A stretch of 35,671 nt of DNA from Priapulus caudatus (Eukaryota > Priapulida > Priapulimorpha > Priapulimorphida > Priapulidae), in NCBI RefSeq assembly GCF_000485595.1, contig NW_014578734.1, positions 23,546 to 59,216 on the forward strand, read 5' to 3'. Below, in pieces: positions 18,909-28,736 of this stretch. Under the pieces are notes generated by a model that worked only from the letters and a program-made list of their open reading frames with translations, was not told the origin of the DNA and did not search any database. Within the stretch, counting starts at the first letter, position 1. Every line of letters begins with the position of its first letter. The translations under genes were made by a program, and so were the position numbers.

Positions 18909-19221
18909 AAATCCAACATGGCTGCAGCCAGGGCACAGTATAAAAAGTATTATGAACACAGAAAAGTACATAGCAAAATATTTATAATAATCTGGAAAAA
19001 TTCTATGGTAAATGGTCAGCTGTTTATAATTCTCTGTAAGGGAAAAGTCGCTACCCTGTACTACTGTTGAACCTATATGCACACGTATATCTTTGTATTA
19101 ATATACAATAATCGAGAATGATATATAGGATAGAATACCATTAATAGATACCAAACTTTTCTGATAGGGTATGTACTGTATATAATCATGGTTCTGGAAA
19201 TAAAGCATTATAAAAAAAAAA
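18909..19221 (+). other. LINE 3' untranslated end with polyadenylation signal
   Basis: AT-rich and non-coding. AATAAA at 19199-19204 is followed by an A run at 19212-19221, the expected 3' end of a LINE. Confidence 0.65.
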
Positions 19222-19325
19222 CTACATGTATCCCCCGTGATCTAGTATGAATGAAATATAAAGTAAGGACGTACAAAGTAGGCCAAGTGAAATAAGTCAC
19301 AAAGACAAAGGTTTGTTACACAGCT

Positions 19326-19690
19326 CATCTCTCTCAGACGTGTAAGTATACCAAGTCTGGTTGCGATAGGTCAATTGGAAGCCGAGTTATAGAGCGGAAG
19401 AGAAATAAGATCAATTTCAAGGTCAAGGTCAAATAGAGGTCGCAGTGACCTGGTTTTGGTACGCGACACACTTTCTCCCCAAGACGTGTAAGTATACCTA
19501 GTTTGGTCGCGCTAGGTCAATTAGGGGCCGAGTTATAGAGCGGAAGGGAAATATTATCAAGGTCAATGTCAAATAAAGGTCGCAGTGACCTGGTTTTCGT
19601 ATGCGACACACCTTCCCAAGATGTGTAAGTATACCAAGTTTGGTCATGCTAGGTCAATTAAGGGTCGAGTTATAGAGCGGAAGAGAAAGT
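19326..19690. repeat. Tandem repeat of ~140 bp with AGGTCA motifs
   Basis: TGTAAGTATACC recurs at 19341, 19487 and 19623 (periods 146 and 136). Each unit also carries a GCTAGGTCAATT-type segment and GAGTTATAGAGCGGAA. Two of the junctions hold TCAAGGTCA-type extended half-sites and a CGCAGTGACC stretch. About 2.6 units are present. Confidence 0.85.
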
Positions 19691-20224
19691 GTCTGAGGCA
19701 GCGGCGGCTGGACATACATGAAACCATAGTATCCCCGCCGACTTCATCGCGGGGGATACAGTAACGCATTTTCATGGATTCTAGGTGCCAATAAACTGCT
19801 ACATTACATTTAATTTCATACGTGATCTTGTAAATACGAAAACAAAATATGTCATAGTTCAATTAGTGTTTTGAAACAGGTGTACGATTAACATGTAACA
19901 TTTTTTAAATAAAGGTCGTTAAAATTATCGCCCATCAACATTTACATGGTCAAGTAGGATATAATTATGTTCATTCATATGGAAAAAAATGCAAACTTTC
20001 ATCTTGCATGGACTTTTATTGAGCAGTAAAGCATATACATGTTTATATTATACATATATTAATATACATATATATATATATATAATAATACACAGATATA
20101 TAATTTTGAACCCAATAATCTACAATTGCACAATTCACATGCTAGATAAATTCAGGTTGCACAATATCAGCATGGGAATTCGACCCAACACAAGAGTAGG
20201 GACATCCAACACCCTAGCCCGCCC
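19691..20224. other. Unassigned AT-rich interval with a small hairpin
   Basis: At 19729-19759 GTATCCCCGC pairs with GCGGGGGATAC across a 10-base loop. A run of TA repeats lies at 20062-20085. Nothing else is recognisable. Confidence 0.4.
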
Positions 20225-20450
20225 GCGAAATTTTTTTCCCCACGAGAGTTCCGGACCCCAGCCAATCAGCGCACTCCATTCACTCGACTTCCTCGAAGCA
20301 ACTATGCAAAATTTATACACCCTAACCCTAACCCGAACCCGAACCCTAACACTAACTATAATCCAATCAGGTTTGTCTTATATAGGCACCATATATTACA
20401 AAACACTATCTGTGGTGGGTCCGGAACTCTCGTGGGAAAAAAAATTTCGC
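20225..20450. mobile_element. 226-bp MITE with ~34-bp inverted ends
   Basis: GCGAAATTTTTTTCCCCACG continuing to CCGGACCC at 20258 is inverted at 20417-20450 (GGGTCCGGAACTCTCGTGGG onwards). A CCCTAA-type telomere-like tract sits between the arms. No coding capacity. Confidence 0.8.
20319..20352 (+). repeat. Interstitial telomere-like tract
   Basis: CCCTAA units mixed with CCCGAA variants, about five units. The C-rich strand is on the plus strand. Confidence 0.75.
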
Positions 20451-21095
20451 AGCCCGACCAGGATCAAGGCCTCCCTCTGCATTTTTGAATGATTGAGCGA
20501 AGACTTGAGCCACTTAAGTTATCTTTTAGCCACCAAGGAAAATCTATAGCCACTGTTTTTTTTATCATATATGTGCTTAGTAAGGCATAAGCAGGTCATA
20601 GATATGGGAAAAGATTGTGGACGAGAATATTTCATGAAATGACGCGGTAATTGGATTATTTCATTATTTAATCATAATTTAGTGAGCAGCTAAATCATTT
20701 GCCAATTGTATTCGACATTTAGTGTAATAAAACGGCCACAGACATTTATTCATCACATTCTGTGAAGGTGGCGAATGCCAGCGGTAGCCCAGAGGCTCTA
20801 TAACTGTAAAGAAACAATCTTCTCGATGATCAAATCAGCTTTAATTACATTATAGGAGCCTGCCCCTATTTTATGAAAAAACCTGTGTCGCTTTAAAATA
20901 CCAAGAATTTCATAATTAAAAGATTCATTTGACCTAACTTGTTACATGATGCAAGTGTATTCTCACACATGGCACACATCTCAACTGGTATTTTCCCCGG
21001 TATTCATGTTATAATTCGACAATTTCAAATGCAGGTACGTTTTTTAAATTTGGCAAACGCGATACTTGCATTACTGCACAATGCACATATGCGAG
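20451..21095. other. Unassigned sequence
   Basis: AT-rich, no reading frame or repeat that I recognise. Confidence 0.5.
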
Positions 21096-21560
21096 AGCCA
21101 AAGCCTCATCTACACGGAGTCACCTTAACCTGAGTTAAGCTAACCCGAGTTAACACTTAACCCGAGGTCAGAAACACGCATCGTCTACGCGGAGTTTGTC
21201 TTAACCTGAGTTAAGCTAACGACAGCTAGTGGGAGGCGGGGTTTACTGCGGTATGCAAGTATACGCATGTAACGAGTAACTTGTACCTCATCTTTTTCCC
21301 AGTTATTTCTTTGTGCCGTGATCCGTATATTATTGAAAATATCGCAAAAAGTTACAAATATGCAAATCTGTGAATCTTGAAAAGTCGTGGAAAGGAAGTA
21401 ACCCGGATGTCAATAATGCATGTGTCGCCGCCTATTCAGTCTACTGATAACTACCACTTAGCTCGAGTTAATGATTTCACGCGCGTCTACATGAGTCTTA
21501 ACGTAGTTAGCTTAACCCCCCTCATCGCGTGGGGTTAAGCTAACCCGGGTTAACGCTTAC
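21096..21560. mobile_element. MITE-like element built of TTAACCTGAGTTAAGCTAAC repeats
   Basis: A module resembling CTACACGGAG followed by TTAACCTGAGTTAAGCTAAC occurs at about 21112 and again at 21183. A diverged version lies at 21484-21516. A related GGTTAAGCTAACCCGGGTTA lies at about 21533. The motif GTTAAGCTAAC is near-palindromic. Exact ends and target duplication are not resolved. Confidence 0.5.
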
Positions 21561-21937
21561 CCTAAAACTTACAGAATTACTCTCATATCTATTCAATTCC
21601 TTCATTTTTAGTTAGTTGCAAACTGAGGCTTTTTCTACTGCGAATCGCAGTGTTGATCTGTCAATTTGATCACCTTTGTTTATTTCCATCTTCAATAGTC
21701 CCTTTTCGAACTTTTAGGATTAATATTTACAAGGTTACTAAAATAGGTATGACTATTCCTCTTTGATATCTATACTAAAAGTCTACTAAAATTTATGACT
21801 ACAAGGATCTGTTGCTGCTGTTGTTAATTGATAATTTAGTATCTAAATTTAGATGTACCCCTGTTCTTATTTTTGGCAAACATTATTGTGTAAACCTCAT
21901 GAATATACTAATCCTCAAAAGTCCAAGAGACTATAAC
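21561..21937. other. Unassigned sequence
   Basis: AT-rich, with no feature I can support. Confidence 0.5.
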
Positions 21938-22156
21938 AAGAGCCGCAGAGCGTCTGGGCTCATCTGAGGTCTGTTGCTATGGTTATAAATGCAACATTTA
22001 AGTTGTGCATAGTGACACCTTTGTTAGGCGCAGATATGCAGATACGCAGTTGCGTACACATCATTTCAGCAACCTTCTGCATTCTGCATACCTCCAAAAT
22101 CCCATTGGTTGATACAAATCGCGTGCCTAAAACTCCTGTTTTATGGTACATTGTGA

Positions 22157-22177
22157 CCCTAACCCTAACCCTAACCC
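22157..22177 (+). repeat. Interstitial telomere-like tract
   Basis: Three perfect CCCTAA units followed by CCCC, inside the diverged nested-element relative. Confidence 0.85.
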
Positions 22178-22327
22178 CATTAAAAAAAAATATATAATAA
22201 TTGTAAAAATTATTTGTTGTTATTAAATTGTTGCAAATAAATCATGTAAATATTTGCGTTAATTGGAAAAAAATAGTTAAATGGATAAAGAAAGAAAAAT
22301 ACAGAAAACAGGTGAATAATAAAAAAT

Positions 22328-22394
22328 CTGATGGGATTCGATCCAAAGACCTTGAGTCATGATGCCTGTGCTGTACCCGTTCGGCTATCCAGGC
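22328..22394 (-). other. tRNA-like sequence (pseudo-tRNA or SINE head)
   Basis: On the minus strand, TAGCCGAACGGGT resembles a polymerase III A box and GGATCGAATCC an imperfect B box, about 31 bases apart. The acceptor and anticodon stems do not pair, so this is not a functional tRNA gene. Confidence 0.4.
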
Positions 22395-22477
22395 TTATTG
22401 GCTTTCTAGATTATGGATGTGCCATGAATATGAGAACACTGTGACATCATTGAGGCAGTTCAGGAATCCATGTTTAA

Positions 22478-23027
22478 CACGTTCAACGCGAAACACGAGT
22501 ATACTCGTTCGAACCTGCAAAACGCACGGCCGCGAAATACAAGTATACTCGTGGCAAAAAATAAAAAAATAAAAATATTTGGAACGTTTACTATGTTCTC
22601 CTATAGATGGCATGGGCTGTACGCTTACAAATTCAACGGCGTCACTGTACAAACCCCAGTAGTAGATGACATAATTTATACAATACTTTACTGTTGTTTG
22701 GAACGTTATTTTGGGAGTTTTTGGGACTGAGGTAATGTTTTTCGTTCACCGGGCCAAAGGGCGTTTGACCGCCGGTTGTTGTAAAGTTGTTTTGATGTAT
22801 GAGAGTTGTATTTGATTTGATTGAACACGGGTGATTAATTACGGGTGTTGTTTTGATGTCTGAGAGTAAGTTTATATCTATATTATACTAGCCACTAATT
22901 AGAAATAATTTTATAGCTAGTTAAACCTGCCAAAAACATTTTGTGTAATCAGTGACTAAGCGGGGAAAACGCGAAAATCTCAGCACAGGGCGGTAGGTGC
23001 ATTGTTAAACATGCAGCGTTCAACATG
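22478..23027. mobile_element. 550-bp element flanked by TTAA (piggyBac-like)
   Basis: TTAA stands at both edges (22474-22477 and 23028-23031). The ends CACGTTCAACGC and GCGTTCAACATG are imperfect inverted repeats. The flanks together rebuild the CCATGTTTAACCCTCC context seen intact at 30040, which shows this is an insertion. TTAA target duplication is the hallmark of piggyBac-type elements. The interior has two ACGAGTATACTCG-like palindromes and no transposase. Confidence 0.65.
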
Positions 23028-23360
23028 TTAACCCTCCTTTTGAGGGTCAAAAGGTTATCAGACACTTACTCTTCGCACGTCAGTGGAAAGCACATTTCAT
23101 GGTCCTTTCAATAAAGTGATAAAAATGGTAGGTCAGTGCTGAAACAAAAAAGTTTTTCACTCTGTCCATTAATCCATGTCCTAAGAAAATGTCTGATATC
23201 TGACCTTTCCCCACTGCCCTTTGACCTGTGACCTCCAATTTCGCACTGGTGATGGGTTTCCTGCCCATCACACTATACACCGAATATTAAGAGCATAGGT
23301 CGAGCCGTTAAGATTTGTGCTGCAATTCCGTATTTCATCCTATACCTTAAGTTAAGGGGA
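23028..23360 (+). mobile_element. Diverged relative of the nested element, right part
   Basis: Matches 16046-16382 and 30046-30360, including the TGACCT cluster at 23215-23234 and ACCTTAAGTTAAGG near the end. It is the continuation of the copy cut at 22474. Homology stops before the terminal hairpin. Confidence 0.7.
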
Positions 23361-23675
23361 AAATATTCCAACATATCAACACTGCAGATGGCAGTAGAAA
23401 AAGCCTCAAATTTGCAATAAACTATGTACAGCAGAAGGGAGAGATTTCCAATACGGAATGACAGAAACAAAGAAGCTTAACTTAGTTAAAGTTATCCTTT
23501 GAAGATGGCACGTGTCGAAAGCAATGAATGATCAGGCTCAGATGATCAAGCTAATGTGACAGTGTTATCCGCTATTGGGTAGTATTGCTAGCACATAAAG
23601 CTGCATCTATATTGGTTGTACCACAGGGACTTTAGACAGTCACTAAAAACTGAAAATAATATGAATGCACATTCA
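23361..23675. other. Unassigned sequence
   Basis: No reading frame or repeat that I recognise. Confidence 0.5.
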
Positions 23676-24183
23676 CAACAAGTGCCGCAGTGCGACAGGG
23701 CTCATCTGGTGTCTGGTGTTCTGCTGATAAATTTATTTGTGCATAGCAAGACGTCTTATACATAAGACTTCTTTATTCTTGTTTGACTTTCGTAGCCAAT
23801 TCGAACAAATATATCAGCTACACTTTCGCACCCACCCAATCTCTATGCATTGCAGACACATGTGCATTGCAAGTTGGCAGGCAACAATTATGATTAGAAG
23901 CGTGCCAGCCATGGGCTGCCCCATGTTTTTGCCTACCCACGCGAGCATTCACTGTTTCAGCCTTTCAGGGTGCTATAGACAGACTGCTTTAGAAAATAAT
24001 ATGATTTAAGGAGCGTAAACCTTGTTCAACAAACATTTGCCTTTGCAATTCAATTGTGCAACTGTAGCCTCACATTCACACAGGTATGGGCTCTAATAAT
24101 AGCAAAAGCAGTTCAGTCCTTTGTTAACAGTCAACAAATCAATGTTTAACCCTCCTCTTGATGGTCAAAAGGTTATCCGACAC
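23676..24183 (+). mobile_element. Another partial copy of the nested element
   Basis: It starts CAACAAGTGCCGCAGTGCG with GGCTCATCTG and later shares CATTGCAAGTTGGCAGGCAA and GTGCCAGCCATGGGCTGCC with 29757 onward. It lacks the pyrimidine-rich middle of copies A, D and E. It is cut at CCGACAC by a hAT-like fragment. Confidence 0.7.
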
Positions 24184-24220
24184 CAGGGGCGGCGCTAGGG
24201 TATTTTCTTAGGGGGGGCAT
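24184..24220 (+). mobile_element. hAT-like MITE fragment
   Basis: CAGGGGCGGCGCTAGGGTAT begins like a CAGGG-type terminus. It runs only 37 bases before joining LINE sequence at 24221, so the rest is missing. Confidence 0.45.
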
Positions 24221-25215
24221 AACTTTTATACAAATATTCAAAAATTAATAGAAGATATTGGAAATGAAAGTGTAATATGATGTGGGAGATTGGAATCTAG
24301 TATTGAACCCTAATTCAGATTACCATAATTACAAACATATTAATAACCCAAAGGCTAGAGATACAGTTCTATCATTAATAAACCAAAAAAATTGGTAGAT
24401 GTATGGAAAGCATTTCACGAGGACGAAAAACAATACACATGGGCCAGGAGGAAACCAAAGGTACAAATGGCTAGGCTAGATTATTTTCTATGTACTGAGG
24501 ACATTATGGCAGTGATAACTTCCTCGGAAATACAACCAAAATACAAGTCAGATCATGCCAGTGTTAGAATAGAAATATCAGTATCAAATCATACGAGAGG
24601 TCGAGGATATTGGAAACTTAATATAACTTTATTGAAGGATACAACATATATAAGGAATGGTAAAAAAAAAAATTCGGATATGAAACAGTTTTATGCAGAC
24701 ACGCCCTATAACCCCGATTTTGTATCTTCATGTCCAAACTCCAAAATTCAATTGACTATAAATGACCAGCTATTTTGGGAAACCTTATTGCTGGAAGTAA
24801 GAGGCCTCACTATACCGTATTCGGCTAGGGTTAAAAGGGAAAATATTAAAGAAGAAAAGCAGCTGGAGAAAGAAATCTCAGAAATAGAAAAAGCTATAAA
24901 ACATAACCCTAATAGCTATATCGACAACATTGAAAGATTAGAAAAACTGAACAATGAGTTGGAAAAATTGAGAGAATAAAAAAACTGAAGGCATAGCTGT
25001 TAGATCTAGAGCACAGTGGTATGAGTTAGGAGAAAAATCAACAGCTTATTTTCTTAGTCTTGAGAACCGAAATTATACCAATAAAACAATGCAGGAGATT
25101 GAACTTGATGACGGAAGAAAAATAAATACAACAGATTCAATCCTAAAGGAACAGTTTAATTATTATAAAAATCTGTATAAGAATAAAGATAATGAAAATG
25201 ACGAGATACTGTTAA
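24221..25215 (+). pseudogene. LINE copy 2, truncated ORF2 endonuclease and linker
   Basis: Starts inside the endonuclease at NFYTNIQKLIEDIG. It continues through ARLDYFLCTEDI, SDHASVRIEISV and the Glu/Lys-rich linker to the nested insertion. Near-identical to 27740-28736; differences are mostly single-base indels. The longest intact frame is 195 codons (24392-24979). Confidence 0.85.
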
Positions 25216-26230
25216 CAGAACAAGAGCCGCAGAGCGGCTGAGCTCATCTGGGGTCTGTTGCTACGGTTATAAACTTCAGTCGTGCGTAGTGACACATTTG
25301 TTAGGCGCAGATATGCAGATACGCAGTTGCGTACACATCATTGTTAGGACACGCTCACTATCTCCCCCCCATGCGATTTTGGTTTATTTTATTAAATGAT
25401 ACTTGCCTTTCACTTCGAATTTGTGTCATAGATTCACAGCTATCTATTTTTATCTATCTATAAAAGATTTCAACATATGAGCATGGATCTCCAAGTTTAA
25501 TTAGAGGGGGCAGGGAGTCCTTCTCTCCCACCTCCCTCCCCACTGCGTCCCACCTCCCTCCCCCTGCTCTCCACTTCACTCCTCTTGCCTCTCACTTCCC
25601 CCCTTACCTCCCATCTCCCTCCCCCTACCTTCGACCTCCCTCCCCCTGCCTCCCACCTCCCATCCCCTTGCACAACATCTCGCACGACCTAATTGTACCC
25701 CGTTTCCCGCTCGCATACACACCGTATCACCGTTTTCCTGTCCCCGTCTCAATTTACTACTCTCTCTCTCTCTTTATCTTACTTTCTCTCTCTCTCTTAA
25801 TTATATTAAAAAAATTAAAACCCAGCGATGATGCCTTTTACTGCCCCTTAATAATGCTTTCTTCTATGCCCTGAGTGTAACAGTCATAGAAATCATAATA
25901 TATAAGTGTCTCTAATATTTCTATGGTAACAGCTTATGTTCGCACAACTGGTAAATGGATACGCACGGCCATAGCTACATGATATATGTTAAGATTCAAG
26001 ATGAAAAGTAAATATTATATATTATAATATGGTACTAGTTATTATTTATTCGTTTAACAAAGTTACATGAGAATAAAATCTAATTTAAACTAGGCCTATA
26101 GTTGCCACGAGATGGCGCGTGCAAGTGTAATCAATAATCAAAGATGGCATCGTTCCTCAAATCGTACAGTAGGTACAGGCTAAAATCCAAGTAAGTATAT
26201 TCAGGCAGTTGCTCAGCTGTGAGTGAACAG
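25216..26230 (+). mobile_element. Nested element D, truncated at the right
   Basis: The same insertion as at 14747 and 28737, at the same LINE position. It ends abruptly at GAGTGAACAG and is joined directly to the middle of LINE ORF1. In copies A and E the element continues past this point. The join marks the boundary of a tandem duplication. Confidence 0.85.
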
Positions 26231-26467
26231 GCCACCGGGGTTGAAATTCCACAGAAACGCGCTAGCGAGAAGGGCCTATAAGCTCCGACAAGACAACTAC
26301 TTCACAAGAATTCGCGAACGTGGTGCAGATGTGTACCTTGAGATACGAAAAAATGCGAATGACAGTTGGAAGAGACAAGACATCCCCATGGCAGGACCCA
26401 TTTTCGGTAAAATACACTATGAAAGTGATAGCTTGGCGGGAGACCATTAGTAAAGTATTAATTACAT
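26231..26467 (+). pseudogene. LINE ORF1 fragment (C-terminal 79 codons, frameshifted)
   Basis: Matches the end of the intact ORF1. An extra C in GGACCCATTTTC breaks the frame near the C-terminus. There is no start codon or N-terminal part. Confidence 0.85.
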
Positions 26468-27384
26468 GATCGCTCGAACTCCGGACAGAGATAAATGTAC
26501 TATAACTATGTGTGGCTAATGTACACGTACTGAGTACAAGGGTAACAAGCAGGTTTTTGGATTCATTATGACACAGATAGTATAAAGTGTGAATAGATGT
26601 TTATCCTCATTTACCAACTGTAGCACAAGCTAGGAGATTACAACTGTAGATAGAGAAGTTTGAGACAGAACATAATGTCGGAAATATGACATCCCGTAAC
26701 AGTATTTTCAGAAGCATGTATAGCGTACTCGTTCAGGGCCAGGGGGAAACCCTTTAGAACAAGTAACAGATCCAGGTCGATATGACGTAGTTATTGGTGT
26801 AGTGGTGTATACAGCTTGGACAAAAAGACCAGGTGCTACAGGCGAGGGGCATACAGCGTTACAATATACATGCACAGAGAGTATAGCCTAGCTGTTCCGG
26901 AGTACAATTATAATCTGAACAGCAAACATGTGATAAGTCTATACTGTTTTTCTAATTTTTTTTTGGTTTTTTTTTTTTTTCTTTTCCTTTTTGTTCTGTG
27001 CCTCTAGTTTATTGTGAGGTATTAAAATGCAAAATGTAGGGAAAAATTATTAGGCAAAACATGTCATAGCAGTAGGAAGCTAAGTCCACCGCGTATTGCG
27101 CATTTATTCAGGTAACATGCAGGTGATTTCTAAACCAGGAAGTCTCGTCGTATGCGTGTTGTTTTGTATGTGCATTGACCTTCTGTGCAGGGGTGTGGTT
27201 TTACTAAAATCGTACACTGATAGTGAGGATCTAGTGAATGCTCATGCATGCATTGGTGTCATTGCACAATTTGAGTTTTTTTGTGTGTTCTTGTTATTTT
27301 AGGCGATAAATATTTCCAGATCCATTTTTATACCAACTTGATTAATCAGAGAAGGATAGCTTTTTTGTTTAGGTTTGAAGCAAA

Positions 27385-28736
27385 ATGGAGAAAATATATA
27401 TAGAAACTATGAATTGTAGGGGGTTAGGTGATTGTAACAAGCGTAGAGATATTTTTGGAAGATTTAAAGAGAAAAAAGTAAATATAGCATGTCTACAGGA
27501 TACACATATTGACGATAAACTGATAGATCGAGCAAAACTAGATTGGGGCGTTGAGGCAATATTTTGCCCTTTTACATCACGCGCAAGAGGAGTGGCAATA
27601 CTTTTTAACAATAACTTTGAATATACAATACACGAAACTAAAAGCGACCCAGACGGCAATTATATACTCTTAGATATTACAGTAGGAGAAAATATTCATT
27701 TTACACTAGTCAACTTGTATGGACCAAACGAAGATGCTCCTAACTTTTATACAAATATTCAAAAATTAATAGAAGATATTGGAAATGAAAGTGTAATATG
27801 ATAGTGGGAGATTGGAATCTAGTATTGAACCCTAATTCAGATTACCATAATTACAAACATATTAATAACCCAAAGGCTAGAGATACAGTTCTATCATTAA
27901 TAAACCAAAAAGAATTGGTAGATGTATGGAAAGCATTTCACGAGGACGAAAAACAATACACATGGCCAGGAGGAAACCAAAGGTACAAATGGCTAGGCTA
28001 GATTATTTTCTATGTACTGAGGACATTATGGCAGTGATAACTTCCTCGGAAATACAACCAAAATACAAGTCAGATCATGCCAGTGTTAGAATAGAAATAT
28101 CAGTATCAAATCATACGAGAGGTCGAGGATATTGGAAACTTAATATAACTTTATTGAAGGATACAACATATATAAGAATGGTAAAAAAAAAAATTCGGAT
28201 ATGAAACAGTTTTATGCAGACACGCCCTATAACCCGATTTGTATCTTCATGTCCAAACTCCAAAATTCAATTGACTATAAATGACCAGTTATTTTGGGAA
28301 ACCTTATTGTGGAAGTAAGAGGCCTCACTATACCGTATTCGGCTAGGGTTAAAAGGGAAAATATTAAAGAAGAAAAGCAGCTGGAGAAAGAAATCTCAGA
28401 AATAGAAAAAGCTATAAAACATAACCCTAATAGCTATATCGACAACATTGAAAGATTAGAAAAACTGAACAATGAGTTGGAAAAATTGAGAGATAAAAAA
28501 ACTGAAGGCATAGCTGTTAGATCTAGAGCACAGTGGTATGAGTTAGGAGAAAAATCAACAGCTTATTTTCTTAGTCTTGAGAACCGAAATTATACCAATA
28601 AAACAATGCAGGAGATTGAACTTGATGACGGAAGAAAAATAAATACAACAGATTCAATCCTAAAGGAACAGTTTAATTATTATAAAAATCTGTATAAGAA
28701 TAAAGATAATGAAAATGACGAGATACTGTTAACGGA
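27385..28736 (+). pseudogene. LINE ORF2 endonuclease part, copy 3
   Basis: The best-preserved endonuclease copy. The first 138 codons are open: MEKIYIETMNCRGLGDCNKR, ACLQDTHIDD, RGVAILFNNN and LVNLYGPNEDAP. The frame is lost at GTAATATGATAG, exactly where copy 1 reads through (VMICGDWN). It continues with ARLDYFLCTEDI, SDHASV and the coiled linker up to the nested element. No reverse transcriptase follows. The QDTH in place of QETH is shared with copy 1. Confidence 0.9.

Larger units (their letters stand above)
11774..19221 (+). mobile_element. L1/Tx1-like LINE, copy 1, interrupted by a nested element
   Basis: The order is ORF1, a 0.9-kb spacer, the ORF2 endonuclease part, a 1.87-kb inserted element, then reverse transcriptase and C-terminal part, then a 3' end with AATAAA and an A run. 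The true 5' end is not determined; the start given is the ORF1 ATG. ORF2 has several frameshifts and stops, so this copy is not autonomous. It lies head-to-head with the zinc-finger gene and may sit in that gene's leader intron. Confidence 0.9.
21938..22473 (+). mobile_element. Diverged relative of the nested element, left part
   Basis: AACAAGAGCCGCAGAGCG and GCTCATCTG at the start, then GCGCAGATATGCAGATACGC, match the left end of the element at 14747. The middle differs and holds a telomere-like tract and a tRNA-like stretch. It is cut at 22474 by the TTAA-flanked insert and appears to continue at 23028. Confidence 0.65.
26231..28736 (+). mobile_element. LINE copy 3: ORF1 3' part, spacer and ORF2 5' part
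   Basis: Collinear with 12251-14746. It includes the ORF1 end, the full spacer with its T-rich stretch and the endonuclease part. The first 237 bases match copy 1 except for one inserted C. Head-to-tail with copy 2. Confidence 0.9.

Noticed and set aside
20319-20352. Chromosome end
   Set aside because: Only a few degenerate CCCTAA units are present, and the sequence continues normally on both sides.
22328-22394. Functional tRNA gene
   Set aside because: A- and B-box-like sequences are present, but the acceptor and anticodon stems do not pair.
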